DNA of 64,000 nucleotides from Rhizobium sp. CF080. Lineage in GTDB: Bacteria > Pseudomonadota > Alphaproteobacteria > Rhizobiales > Rhizobiaceae. Of this stretch, positions 8,579 to 17,945 are shown one piece after another; position 1 is the first letter of the stretch, and the number at the start of each line of letters is the position of its first letter. The stretch covers positions 682,001 through 746,000 of the forward strand of contig NZ_AKKC02000004.1 of assembly GCF_000282095.2 (NCBI RefSeq), written 5' to 3'. The notes under the pieces were generated by a model that saw only the letters and a program-made list of their open reading frames with translations, made no database searches and was not told where the DNA came from. The translations under genes and the position numbers were made by a program.

Positions 8579-8815
8579 TCAAGCGGCGATATCCGCGATC
8601 TCGCCCGACTGCCAGAGGATGCGTGGATCGGACATGTCGCCGCTTTCCATATCGACCTGGACCGAATAGGCCGCAACGCCGACAAAGCGGTCGGCCATGG
8701 CACGGGCGATTTTCTCGGCGGAGGCAGCATTCGAGGCCACGCGCATCTCGCCAGGCGTCACGTTGCCCCGGACCTTCTTGAACGGCAGCACGATGAATTT
8801 TTCAGACCGGGACAT
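8579..8815 (-). CDS. Conserved small hypothetical protein
   Basis: A 78-residue soluble protein with no signal peptide or membrane segment. It starts at an ATG preceded by AAGGAAAC on the minus strand. It begins MSRSEKFIVLPFKKVRG and ends with an acidic tail (SGEIADIAA). I believe similar short proteins occur in other rhizobia, but I do not recognise a domain or function. It is monocistronic, divergent from the GNAT gene. Extending upstream to position 8974 would add an unsupported N-terminus without a ribosome site. Confidence 0.6.
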   Translation of the reverse strand: MSRSEKFIVLPFKKVRGNVTPGEMRVASNAASAEKIARAMADRFVGVAAYSVQVDMESGDMSDPRILWQSGEIADIAA

Positions 8816-8953
8816 GGCGTTTCCTTCTTTTGTGCCACCCTGTGGATATGGACGCCACGAAGTCAACCGCGGTCGGCTGAAATAGCGCTGCCTCAAGTTG
8901 ACAGGCCTTTGTGCCGCCGCAATAGTGGCCCGGTTTTCACCTGGGCTTATTTT

Positions 8954-9415
8954 GTGGATATCCGTTTTTTCCAACCTGCGGATGGCGAGGAACTGGCCTC
9001 ACTCTTTCAGGAGATGCAGGCCTATTACGGCGTCTTCTGCCCACCGCGGGAGGCGATCCTGACCGGCCTCGCCAACCGTCCGCCGGAGACCGAAATCCTG
9101 GTCGCCGCGACCGACCGGATCATCGCCTTTGCAGCCTTCGCCGCCATCTATCCCGGACCGGGCCTGCAGCCAGGATTTTTCCTCAAGGAGCTTTATGTGG
9201 CCGGCTCCGAGCGCGGCAAGGATATCGGCACCGCACTGATGAAGCGGCTGGCGGGGCTGGCAGTCGACCGGGGTTTCGGCCGTATCGACTGGACGGCGGC
9301 GCGCGCCAACGAGCGGCTTTTGAAATTCTATGACGGGCTCGGCGGCGACCGGAAGCAAGACCGGGTCTTCTACCGGCTCGAAGGCGCGAAGCTGAAGGCG
9401 CTGGCCGGCCGGTAA
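8954..9415 (+). CDS. GNAT-family N-acetyltransferase
   Basis: About 153 residues with the GNAT fold. The acetyl-CoA-binding motif A is visible as LYVAGSERGKDIGTALMKRL (R/Q-x-x-G-x-G/A variant), followed by motif B (ANERLLKFYDGLGG). The amino-acceptor substrate cannot be predicted. I place the start at GTG 8954 because the GNAT domain begins there (VDIRFFQPADG). A TTG at 8909 or an ATG at 9014 are alternatives, and none has a convincing ribosome site. Confidence 0.75.
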   Translation: MDIRFFQPADGEELASLFQEMQAYYGVFCPPREAILTGLANRPPETEILVAATDRIIAFAAFAAIYPGPGLQPGFFLKELYVAGSERGKDIGTALMKRLAGLAVDRGFGRIDWTAARANERLLKFYDGLGGDRKQDRVFYRLEGAKLKALAGR

Positions 9416-9418
9416 TAG

Positions 9419-9817
9419 CTACTGCTTATGGCCCCGGTATTGCGGCAGGTCGTCGGTGATCTCGTACCAGGGCGCTTTCGAACCGACGAAGATATGGTGT
9501 GTCGGCCGGATTATTGGGGCATCGACCAGCGTGCCCATCGCCACATGCACCCAGGCGGTCTCGCGCACCCGCGAATAAAGGAGCGAGCCGCAAACCTTGC
9601 AGTGGGCGTCGTGGTTCTCGGCGTCGCCGAAGATCAGCAAGTCGTCCTCGCCCTTAACCACGGCAAACTTCTGCCGCTCGATGCCCGCGAAAGGCTTGAA
9701 GGCCGAACCGGTGGTGCGGCGGCAATTCGAACAATGGCAATTGGCGGCATATACGAACGCGTCCTCCACCTCGTAAGCGACCGCGCCGCAATAACATTGG
9801 CCGTTCAACTTCGTCAT
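9419..9817 (-). CDS. GFA-family (glutathione-dependent formaldehyde-activating enzyme-like) zinc protein
   Basis: A protein of about 132 residues with the cysteine pattern of the GFA/CENP-V family: CYCGAV near the N-terminus, CHCSNCRR around residue 30 and CKVCGSLL around residue 75. These bind zinc structurally. Some members were described as glutathione-dependent formaldehyde-activating enzymes; most have no proven reaction. ATG 9817 has GGAG at 9 bases; an upstream in-frame ATG at 9832 is possible. It is convergent with the GNAT gene, separated by 3 bases, and probably has its own promoter. Confidence 0.8.
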   Translation of the reverse strand: MTKLNGQCYCGAVAYEVEDAFVYAANCHCSNCRRTTGSAFKPFAGIERQKFAVVKGEDDLLIFGDAENHDAHCKVCGSLLYSRVRETAWVHVAMGTLVDAPIIRPTHHIFVGSKAPWYEITDDLPQYRGHKQ

Positions 9818-10008
9818 GCCACCTATCTCCATGCAGATACCAGTTGACTGGCTCCGGCCATCGTTGTGTTTCCTGCAGACTATGTGGGGCGGTCCCGGAA
9901 TAAAGTCCCATCACCGAAAGTTGAAGGGAGGTGCGCGGAGGGGAGTCGCCCTTGGTCCGCTCTGTGTTACAGTTTTAAGAAATCGATAACGCAGTGATTG
10001 GATTGCCA

Positions 10009-10794
10009 ATGCTTACAACACTCGCGATGCTCATGAGCCTTTCCGTTGCCGCGACCACACCGGTTGCCGCGAAACTCTCGGGAGGTGAAGTCGATGTGGA
10101 ACTGGTCCTCGCGGTCGATACGTCCCGTTCCATGGATTACGAGGAAGTCCGCGTCCAGCGCGAGGGTTATGTCGAGGCACTCAAGCACAAGGAATTCATC
10201 GACGCGGTGAAGACCGGGCTGACCGGCCGCATCGCGATCAGCTATTTCGAATGGGCCGGCGACGTGGTGCCGGATTCGATCATCGACTGGACGATCATCG
10301 AAAACGAGCAGGACGCGATCAACTTCGCCGCCAAGCTCGAAGCCCGGCCGATCAATACCCAGCGCCGCACCTCGATTTCCGCCGCGATCGCCCAAGGGGC
10401 GACGATGATCGTCGCCAATTCCTACCGCGGCATGCGCCAGGTGATCGACGTTTCCGGCGACGGACCGAACAATTCCGGCAACCCGGTCACGCCGGCCCGC
10501 GACAAGGCCATCGAAGCCGGCATCATCATCAACGGGCTAGCGCTGATGCTGAGGCCATCCGGCGCTCCCGGAGGACTAGACAAATATTACGGCGACTGCG
10601 TCATTGGCGGACCTGGCTCCTTCGTACTGCCGGTCAATAAGATCGAGGACTTCGCCGTTGCAGTGCGTCGTAAGCTGGTGATGGAAATCAGCGGCCTCAC
10701 ACCGGCCGCAACCGTGCGGAAGATCGCCAGCAGCCAGCCCTCCAGCGACTGCCTGGTCGGCGAAAAGCAGTGGCAGGATTTGTTCGACCGCTGA
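10009..10794 (+). CDS. DUF1194 (von Willebrand factor A-like) secreted protein
   Basis: About 261 residues with an N-terminal hydrophobic signal sequence ending near AAKLS, so probably periplasmic. The mature part starts with a VWA-type metal-ion adhesion site motif DTSRSMD (DxSxS) and later ISGDGPNN-like segments (VSGDGPNNSG), consistent with DUF1194. Function is unknown; such proteins are common in rhizobia. Start uncertain: ATG 10009 or GTG 9994, neither with a clear ribosome site. The 176-base upstream gap holds no recognisable promoter. Confidence 0.8.
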   Translation: MLTTLAMLMSLSVAATTPVAAKLSGGEVDVELVLAVDTSRSMDYEEVRVQREGYVEALKHKEFIDAVKTGLTGRIAISYFEWAGDVVPDSIIDWTIIENEQDAINFAAKLEARPINTQRRTSISAAIAQGATMIVANSYRGMRQVIDVSGDGPNNSGNPVTPARDKAIEAGIIINGLALMLRPSGAPGGLDKYYGDCVIGGPGSFVLPVNKIEDFAVAVRRKLVMEISGLTPAATVRKIASSQPSSDCLVGEKQWQDLFDR

Positions 10795-10820
10795 CGCCTT
10801 TTTCCGAGCCCCGGCCGGGC

Positions 10821-10846
10821 GGAACATTTCATCCGGTTTGCGAGTT
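10821..10846 (+). promoter_or_regulatory. Possible EcfG (RpoE2)-type promoter
   Basis: GGAAC at 10821-10825 followed 19 bases later by TT (10845-10846), matching the loose rhizobial general-stress pattern GGAAC-N18/19-TT. It lies 36 bases before the TTG start of the TIGR02587 gene. The -10 part (AGTT) departs from the usual CGTT, so this is a weaker candidate than the one at 13784. Confidence 0.35.
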
Positions 10847-10881
10847 CTTTCCGCTTCATCGAAGAGGGAAGGGCAAGCGCT

Positions 10882-11778
10882 TTGAACGGGGCCACGGTAC
10901 AACGGGATGATGACGCCGGCGAAAGCCGGGATTTCCTGATCGGCCTCGGACGTGGCGCTGCCGGTGCCATGCTGTTCGGCATACCGATGCTGATGACCAT
11001 GGAGCTATGGCAGCTCGGGTTCTACATCGAACGCTGGCGCCTGTTCCTGTTGCTGATCGTCAATATCCCGCTTCTGATATTGCTCGCCCACCGGATCGGT
11101 TTCGAACGCACTTCCACCGCGGCGGAGGCCTGTCGCGACGCCACAATCGCTTATGGCCTCGGCATCCTCATAAGCGCCGCGATCCTCATCATGCTCGGGG
11201 ACATCAAGCCGCATATGCCGCTCTCCGAAATGCTCGGCAAGGTCGCCATTCAGTCCGTGCCGGCCAGCATCGGCGCGCTGCTCGGCCGCTCCCAGCTTGG
11301 CGGGCAGGCCGGCAAGGATGAAGACGATGGTGACGGCGAAAAGGACCAGGGAGAAGGCGGCGACGCCGTGCCCGACGAAATTTCCACCAGCTACAGCCGC
11401 GAGCTCTTCCTGATGGCGGTCGGTGCGCTCTTCCTCAACCTCAACGTTGCGCCCACGGAGGAGATCATCCTGATCGCCTACAAGATGACACCCTGGCATG
11501 CGCTCGTCATGATCGGCGTGTCGATCGCCATCATGCACGGGTTCGTCTATGCGGTCGCCTTCAAGGGTACCCATGAAATTCCCGAGGAGACACCGTGGTG
11601 GCATGCCTTCTTCCGCTTCACCCTGCCGGGCTACCTGGTCGCGCTGCTGATCAGCTTCTATGTGCTCTGGACCTTCGGCCGGCTCGACGACACGGCGCCA
11701 ACGCAGATGCTGATGTCCGCCATCGTGCTCGCCTTTCCCGGCGCAATCGGGGCGGCTGCCGCCCGCCTCATCCTGTAA
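10882..11778 (+). CDS. TIGR02587-family integral membrane protein
   Basis: A 298-residue polytopic membrane protein with about 6-7 predicted transmembrane helices. They come as an N-terminal group (about 20-125) and a C-terminal group (about 175-298), separated by an acidic, charged linker (GQAGKDEDDGDGEKDQGEGG). This matches TIGR02587, a family of unknown function usually encoded next to TIGR02588, as here. It starts at TTG with GAAGGG upstream. No enzymatic motif is visible. The upstream EcfG-like promoter hints at general-stress control. Confidence 0.8.
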   Translation: MNGATVQRDDDAGESRDFLIGLGRGAAGAMLFGIPMLMTMELWQLGFYIERWRLFLLLIVNIPLLILLAHRIGFERTSTAAEACRDATIAYGLGILISAAILIMLGDIKPHMPLSEMLGKVAIQSVPASIGALLGRSQLGGQAGKDEDDGDGEKDQGEGGDAVPDEISTSYSRELFLMAVGALFLNLNVAPTEEIILIAYKMTPWHALVMIGVSIAIMHGFVYAVAFKGTHEIPEETPWWHAFFRFTLPGYLVALLISFYVLWTFGRLDDTAPTQMLMSAIVLAFPGAIGAAAARLIL

Positions 11779-11788
11779 CGAGTGATCG

Positions 11789-12199
11789 ATGACAACCACG
11801 GCCAACAAACGTCACAGCGAAGCCAAGGAGCCGCATTGGATCGAATGGGCGACCGGGATGGTTTCGGCGCTCGTGGTTGTCGCGATGATCGCCTGGGTCG
11901 GCTACAAGGCCTGGACGGACGAGGATATGCAGCCGGAATTCTCCATCGCCGTCACCGAGAGGCGTCCGGTGGAAGGCGGCTACCGCGTCGCCTTCGAGAT
12001 CTCCAACAAGGCGACGGCGACGGCCGCTGCCGTTACCGTGCGCGGCGAGATCGTCGATGGCGACAACGTGGTCGAGGATGCCGAGGTCACCTTCGACTAC
12101 GTCCCGGCGCAATCCAAATCCTCCGGCGCCATCCTGTTCTCGCAGGATCCGGGCGCACGGGAGGTGAGGGTAAGAGCGGTGGGGTATACCGATCCGTAG
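11789..12199 (+). CDS. TIGR02588-family single-pass membrane protein
   Basis: A 136-residue protein with one transmembrane helix (about 22-42, ATGMVSALVVVAMIAWVGY) and a C-terminal immunoglobulin-like beta domain outside (YRVAFEISNKATATAAAVTVRGEI). It starts 10 bases after the TIGR02587 stop, the standard partnership of these two families. Together they probably form one membrane complex of unknown role. Convergent with the PAP2 gene, 6 bases apart. Confidence 0.8.
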   Translation: MTTTANKRHSEAKEPHWIEWATGMVSALVVVAMIAWVGYKAWTDEDMQPEFSIAVTERRPVEGGYRVAFEISNKATATAAAVTVRGEIVDGDNVVEDAEVTFDYVPAQSKSSGAILFSQDPGAREVRVRAVGYTDP

Positions 12200-12205
12200 C
12201 GCGGG

Positions 12206-12913
12206 TTAATCCGGCGCCACCGGGATGTAGCGCCGCGCCACCATCCAGCAAGCCAGTGCCCAGGTTGCGCCGGCACACCAGCCGCCGAGGACGTCGGTCG
12301 GGTAGTGGACGCCGAGATAAACCCGACTGAACCCGATGATGAAGGTCAGGACGAAGGCCGCGCCGATCAGGAAGATGCGGGTCGAACGGTAGGGCTGGGC
12401 GCGCGACAGCAGCGCTCCGAGCGTCAGATAGGTGACGGCCGACAGCATCGCGTGGCCGCTCGGGAAACTGAGGTCGTTCACCTCGACCAGGTGCGGCACG
12501 ATATCCGGCCGCGGACGCGCCACGCCGAGCTTCAGCAGCGAACTCAAGAGCCAGCCGCCCGCAATCGACAGGAACATGAAGAGCGCAATCGCCTTTTGTC
12601 GCGACAGGAGCAGGAAGACGGTTCCCATCACGGTCATCAGGGTGAGTACGGTGACGCCGCCAAGCGCGGTGATGTCTCCCATCGCATGGTTGAGCCAGTA
12701 GGGGCCGAGCGGCGTTGCAAGGTCGGTCGCGTCACGAAGTGCGAGAAGGATCTTTTCATCGAAGGCATGCGTCTCGCCTTCCAGCACTTCGTCGGTCAGC
12801 CTGAAGAAGACGAAAAGCCCCCCCGCCAGAAAGGCGATCATCATCAGGCCGATCGGCTCGAATGTCATGACCCTTTCGACCACTTTTCGCGTTACGCGTT
12901 GATGGAATGCCAT
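12206..12913 (-). CDS. PAP2-family membrane phosphatase
   Basis: A 235-residue integral membrane protein with about six helices and the complete three-part PAP2 phosphatase signature: KLGVARPRPD, SFPSGHAM and SRVYLGVHYPTD. It should hydrolyse lipid phosphates (phosphatidic acid, undecaprenyl pyrophosphate or similar) on the periplasmic side. It lies 19 bases downstream of the DUF1206 gene on the same strand, so the two form an operon that may be driven by the EcfG-type promoter at 13784-13808. Confidence 0.87.
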   Translation of the reverse strand: MAFHQRVTRKVVERVMTFEPIGLMMIAFLAGGLFVFFRLTDEVLEGETHAFDEKILLALRDATDLATPLGPYWLNHAMGDITALGGVTVLTLMTVMGTVFLLLSRQKAIALFMFLSIAGGWLLSSLLKLGVARPRPDIVPHLVEVNDLSFPSGHAMLSAVTYLTLGALLSRAQPYRSTRIFLIGAAFVLTFIIGFSRVYLGVHYPTDVLGGWCAGATWALACWMVARRYIPVAPD

Positions 12914-12932
12914 CCGGGCTCCTCGCTCGATC

Positions 12933-13757
12933 TCAGTTCATCACGGACCGCATCGCACGAAGCGATTGGTCCATCGAAGGCGGCTGAACGATCCTGTACC
13001 AGGCCTCGATCAATCCGTAGAGACCGAAAGCGAAAAGTCCGATCGCCGCCAAGCCATAGAGGATCGCCCCGAAGGGAAGCTGGCGCACCCACGCGAGCGC
13101 ATCCGCCATGCCGCCGGCCTGGTTCGGATCGACAGCGAAGGCGGCATAGACGAAGAAGAAGCCGACAATGAGGAATATGACGCCGCGCGCAATGAGGCCA
13201 TAGGTGCATATGCCGTTGAGGACGGCCCGGTGCTCGAATCCGCTTTCGAAATAGCGCAGATACCCGCGTTTGATGCCCTTGACCGCCTGGGCGCAGCCGG
13301 CGCCGATGATCGCCAGGCCGACGCCCGCGACAAGGTAGCGTCCGAACGGCTGCTGCATCAGCCAGGACGTCCAGCCTTCGCGTCCCGCGGACGGTCCGCC
13401 CAAGCCAAGATGCAGGGCCTGTCCGACCGCATAGAAGGCAAGACCGGTATAAGTCGCGGCGCTGACGAGAAGACCTGCCCGGACCAGATATCCCTTGGCA
13501 TTGCTTTCGTGCCGGTCGGTGTTGACTACCGCCTGCGCCACCCGCCAGAGGATGAAGCCGATCAGGCCTATGCCGATCAGACCGAGCCAGATCTGCCCGA
13601 AGGGCTGTTCCAGCACGATCTGCAGGGCAGATTTCGAATCCGGCTCGCCTCCGCCGAAGGTCGACAGCGACGCCATGCCCGCGATCAGGACGTATACGAT
13701 CCCCCGTGCCGCGTAACCGGACCTCGCCAGCCATTCCAGTTTCCTGTTCTTGTCCAT
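12933..13757 (-). CDS. DUF1206-family membrane protein
   Basis: A 274-residue protein with six predicted transmembrane helices arranged as three repeats of a two-helix unit. Each unit starts with an ARxGYxARGxxY-like segment (residues 10-22, 90-105, 185-200), which is the DUF1206 layout. No catalytic motif or known function. The ATG at 13757 is preceded by GAGGAG on the minus strand. It heads an operon with the PAP2 phosphatase and has the best EcfG-type promoter of the window 27 bases upstream, so envelope or general-stress induction is likely. Confidence 0.82.
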   Translation of the reverse strand: MDKNRKLEWLARSGYAARGIVYVLIAGMASLSTFGGGEPDSKSALQIVLEQPFGQIWLGLIGIGLIGFILWRVAQAVVNTDRHESNAKGYLVRAGLLVSAATYTGLAFYAVGQALHLGLGGPSAGREGWTSWLMQQPFGRYLVAGVGLAIIGAGCAQAVKGIKRGYLRYFESGFEHRAVLNGICTYGLIARGVIFLIVGFFFVYAAFAVDPNQAGGMADALAWVRQLPFGAILYGLAAIGLFAFGLYGLIEAWYRIVQPPSMDQSLRAMRSVMN

Positions 13758-13783
13758 CCCGATCTCCTCGAAAGATCGACAGG

Positions 13784-13808
13784 AACGTGCTTGCAGGGTC
13801 GCGGTTCC
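13784..13808 (-). promoter_or_regulatory. EcfG (RpoE2)-type general-stress promoter upstream of DUF1206-PAP2
   Basis: On the minus strand GGAAC (13808-13804) is followed after exactly 16 bases by CGTT (13787-13784), the consensus of alphaproteobacterial EcfG sigma factors. The inferred transcription start is about 20 bases ahead of the DUF1206 ATG at 13757. Confidence 0.65.
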
Positions 13809-13845
13809 GGAACCGTCATGCCACGGCGGGCTTGGGGGAGGTGCG

Positions 13846-15057
<1,212 letters not shown>

Positions 15058-15068
15058 TCACCAAGCAA

Positions 15069-15115
15069 TGGACATTTCGCGCAATTCATAGGACAAATCG
15101 GACATAGCGCATTTG
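15069..15115 (+). promoter_or_regulatory. Candidate PobR operator in the pobA-pobR intergenic region
   Basis: Three direct copies of GGACA start at 15070, 15091 and 15100. The outer two are extended copies (GGACATTTCGCGCA and GGACATAGCGCA) 30 bases apart, and the first two are 21 bases apart (two helical turns). Direct repeats of this kind are what AraC-type activators bind. Binding by PobR is inferred from position. Confidence 0.5.
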
Positions 15116-15124
15116 GAGTGTCCG

Positions 15125-16018
15125 ATGCTTTCGCCAGTCCCCACTTACGATCTCTACGGCGAACGCCGCGCTAAACGGTCGGATTTCTGGCTCCATTGCG
15201 AAACGATCGCCTCACGCAGCAGCACGCATCACTGGGAGATCGGCGTCCATCGCCACGAGGGCTTTCAGCAATTCCTGTACATTCGGAACGGGTCTGGCGA
15301 TGCCATCCTGTCGGGAACCACGGTTGCGCTGACGCCCCCTTGTGTGGTGGCAGTGCCGCCGGGCGTTAGCCACGGCTTTCGCTTCTCGCGCGATATCGAC
15401 GGGCTGGTGATCACGCTCGTCGCCGAGCGGCTGCGGCTGACGGCGGGGCTTGCCAAGCGGCCGGGCGACTGGTTGTCGCGCCCTTGCATGATCCCGATCC
15501 CCCCGAGCGACGATGTCGGTTATCTCGACGAAACCTTTTCACGGCTGTTTGCGGAATTCGAGGCGCAACGGGTGGGCCGCAACGATCTCATCGAGGCCTA
15601 TCTGACGGCAGCGATCCTGATCCTCGCCCGCGCGGTGCAGCCGGATGCGGCGGGCGGCGCGAAGGATCCGAAGCTCGCTCGCGTCGAGGCGCTAAAGGAC
15701 CTGATCGGGCGACATTTTCGCGAGCAGCTTCCCGCAGAAGCTTATGCGAAACTGCTCAACCTTTCGCCGACACATCTGAACCGCGTGGTGCGGGAGGTTA
15801 CCGGAATGAGCCTCCACGACCTGATCATGGCGCGGGTCATCGACGAGGCGCGCCGCGCACTGGTTTTCACCACGGCGAGCGTCCAGGCGGTGGCCGACGG
15901 GCTCGGTTTCGCAGATGCCGCCTACTTCTCCCGTTCCTTCCGCAAACGCACCGGCCAGACGCCACGCCAATACCGGGAGGCGGAACGGGAAAGACTGGCT
16001 CAGGTGGAGGCCGAATGA
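15125..16018 (+). CDS. pobR: AraC-family activator of pobA
   Basis: A 297-residue AraC/XylS-type regulator. The N-terminal half (to about 170) has a cupin-like effector domain (HRHEGFQQFLYI, GTTVALTPP). The C-terminal 100 residues hold the two helix-turn-helix units ending VADGLGFADAAYFSRSFRKR and TGQTPRQYR. ATG 15125 has GGAG at 7 bases, so the upstream in-frame TTG at 15113 is not needed. The divergent position next to pobA is the usual rhizobial arrangement; 4-hydroxybenzoate is the expected effector. Confidence 0.88.
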   Translation: MLSPVPTYDLYGERRAKRSDFWLHCETIASRSSTHHWEIGVHRHEGFQQFLYIRNGSGDAILSGTTVALTPPCVVAVPPGVSHGFRFSRDIDGLVITLVAERLRLTAGLAKRPGDWLSRPCMIPIPPSDDVGYLDETFSRLFAEFEAQRVGRNDLIEAYLTAAILILARAVQPDAAGGAKDPKLARVEALKDLIGRHFREQLPAEAYAKLLNLSPTHLNRVVREVTGMSLHDLIMARVIDEARRALVFTTASVQAVADGLGFADAAYFSRSFRKRTGQTPRQYREAERERLAQVEAE

Positions 16019-16164
16019 GATCGGCTCACGCTTGGAACAATTTGGTGACAATTCGTGTGCAACGGCCGTTGGATCATTCTTCCGCCACATGCGTTTCCCA
16101 ACGCTGCCAAACCCGCTCGCATGAGTCTCAACAAGGGCGGCTGAAGAATTAAAGGAGTACAGGG

Positions 16165-16698
16165 ATGAAGAAGATTGTTGCCGTGGCGCTCGCCGCTCTG
16201 CCGGTCGTAACCAGCGCCGGAGCCGCCTTTTCCGCCGATGTCATCACCCGCCGGGACCGCGTTCCGGTTTATGAAGAACAGGACCAGCGCGGCGGCGTGC
16301 GCATCGGCTACCTCGATTGCTCGATAGGTGGCGGCGTCGGTTACGTACTCGGCTCCGCCAAGGAAGCCGATTGCGTCTTCACCACCGCGATCGGCAGTGA
16401 GCCGCTCGACCGCTATACCGGCGTCGTGCGCAAGATGGGCGTCGACCTCGGCTTCACCACCCGCTCGCGGCTGATCTGGGCGGTCTTCGCCCCGACTGCC
16501 GGTTATCACCACGGCTCGCTCGGCGGCCTCTACCAGGGCGCAACAGCTGAGGCGACCGTCGGTGCCGGCATTGGCGCCAACATCCTCGTCGGCGGCACCG
16601 CCGGCTCGATCCACCTGCAGACGGTGAGCGTCACCGGCCAGCTCGGCCTCAACGTCGCCGCCACCGGCACCTCGGTCACGCTGACGCCCGCGGGCTGA
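16165..16698 (+). CDS. DUF992 secreted protein
   Basis: A 177-residue protein with a clear signal peptide (MKKIVAVALAALPVVTSAGA, cleavage near residue 24). The body has the DUF992 hallmarks VRIGYLDCSI, GFTTRSRLIWAVFAPT and YHHGSLGGLYQGATAEAT. Two conserved cysteines could pair in the periplasm. Function unknown; the family is common in Rhizobiales. AAAGGAGTACAGGG precedes the start. A hairpin at 16716-16743 ends the gene. Confidence 0.85.
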   Translation: MKKIVAVALAALPVVTSAGAAFSADVITRRDRVPVYEEQDQRGGVRIGYLDCSIGGGVGYVLGSAKEADCVFTTAIGSEPLDRYTGVVRKMGVDLGFTTRSRLIWAVFAPTAGYHHGSLGGLYQGATAEATVGAGIGANILVGGTAGSIHLQTVSVTGQLGLNVAATGTSVTLTPAG

Positions 16699-16715
16699 GA
16701 TCTCCGACGAGACTT

Positions 16716-16743
16716 CGCTCCTCCCGATCCAAAGGGAGGGGCG
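16716..16743. terminator. Bidirectional hairpin between convergent genes
   Basis: Arms CGCTCCTCCC and GGGAGGGGCG pair over 10 bases with one G-U and an 8-base loop. It sits between the DUF992 gene (plus) and the secreted hypothetical gene (minus). There is no long T-run, so termination strength is uncertain. Confidence 0.5.
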
Positions 16744-16747
16744 AGCA

Positions 16748-17683
16748 CTACTCGGCGCCGCACATCCATTCGATGTCCCGCTGGGCGGCCGGGCATTCGG
16801 CGACCATCTGGTTGATCGCTTTGGCGGATCCCGTGAGCGGGAACCGCTTGGACTTGAGCTTGTCCAGTTCCCCAATATTCTTGCTGCTGAACTGAAACGT
16901 AGTGCCGTCCTGGCTGACGGTCATCACCGTTTCGCCGCTTGAATTGTCGAACCCTTCCACCCGCCCTTCCAGCACATGCAGGACAGATGCCTTCTTCAGG
17001 CTATCGAGATGGATGGTGCAGGTATCGCTCTTGTACTCGACGAAACCCTGGCTATGAGTCACCGGTACGCCGCCGCCCGAGCCGTCGTCGAACATGATGT
17101 CGAGCGTACCCTGCCTGGCAAGGTTAGGTGTGGCGCGGAACGAGAGGATGTGTGCCATCGCAGCGCTATTGCCGAAATAGGCACAGGCGAGCCCCACCGC
17201 TCCGTCGGAAGTTTCTACATAGGCCGACTTTCCGAGCTGCGGATGAACCCCATAGGTCCAGACTGGATCGTCCGCCGAACCGCTCGCGCTGTCTTTTCCG
17301 TCCGCCGATGCGCTTTTGGCGACCTTGCCGCGCGTGACTGAGCCATCGAAAGAACAACTGGCGCCATGGTAGTCCAGGCAGTCTTTTTCCGTGATGGCAA
17401 AGCCATTTCCCTTGCGACGAATTCCGATCACGCATTGCAGCGACGAATAGGACTCATCCGGCACCACGCGCCACCGGTCCTTGCCGGCCGGGCGCAGGGT
17501 ACCTTCCGTATCGCCCTGGCAGCCGGGCCGCGTCACCTCGATCTTGAACTTCTGCTTCTCCACCGAAACCCCGAGCTCGCCGCCATAGGCGGCCGGACCC
17601 TGGTAGTTGCCGCTCTCCATCGCGAGCGCGGGCAAGGCCGATGCAAGCAGGACAAGTAGGGAACTTGGGCTCAGACGTCGCAT
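16748..17683 (-). CDS. Secreted hypothetical protein
   Basis: A 311-residue protein with a signal peptide (MRRLSPSSLLVLLASALPALA). The mature part has several cysteines (for example GCQGDTEG, QCVIGIR, DCLDYHGASCSF, and C-terminal ECPA and WMCGAE), suggesting periplasmic disulfides. Between the two beta-rich halves is a low-complexity linker rich in Ser, Ala and Lys (residues about 120-140). I do not recognise a family. No operon partner. Confidence 0.65.
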   Translation of the reverse strand: MRRLSPSSLLVLLASALPALAMESGNYQGPAAYGGELGVSVEKQKFKIEVTRPGCQGDTEGTLRPAGKDRWRVVPDESYSSLQCVIGIRRKGNGFAITEKDCLDYHGASCSFDGSVTRGKVAKSASADGKDSASGSADDPVWTYGVHPQLGKSAYVETSDGAVGLACAYFGNSAAMAHILSFRATPNLARQGTLDIMFDDGSGGGVPVTHSQGFVEYKSDTCTIHLDSLKKASVLHVLEGRVEGFDNSSGETVMTVSQDGTTFQFSSKNIGELDKLKSKRFPLTGSAKAINQMVAECPAAQRDIEWMCGAE

Positions 17684-17945
17684 TCGTTCCTCCTGGGCTC
17701 AATCAAAGGGATGGACAGGCGAGAAACCTAGCGGTTGAGCAGGACGCCGCAATTCGTGTTTTGGAGGTAGGCGGCACGCCTTCTGACGGAGGGCAGGTCG
17801 TTTCGATCGCCGATCGAGACGGTACTTTCCCCTGCAGCTCTTGCTTCATGCCGTTCACATTCATACCTTAAAGGGGCGGTATGGTCCTGTCCTGCAGACC
17901 CTTGCGGGGTTCCGGGCCGCGTATTGCCTCATCAGGATTTGCATC

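Noticed and set aside
16034-16060. GGAAC upstream of the DUF992 gene as an EcfG promoter
   Set aside because: No CGTT or TT at the required 16-19 base spacing.
17841-17945. N-terminal extension of the protease-like protein
   Set aside because: Adds 35 residues without homology or ribosome site; ATG 17946 has AGGA at proper distance and matches the fold start.
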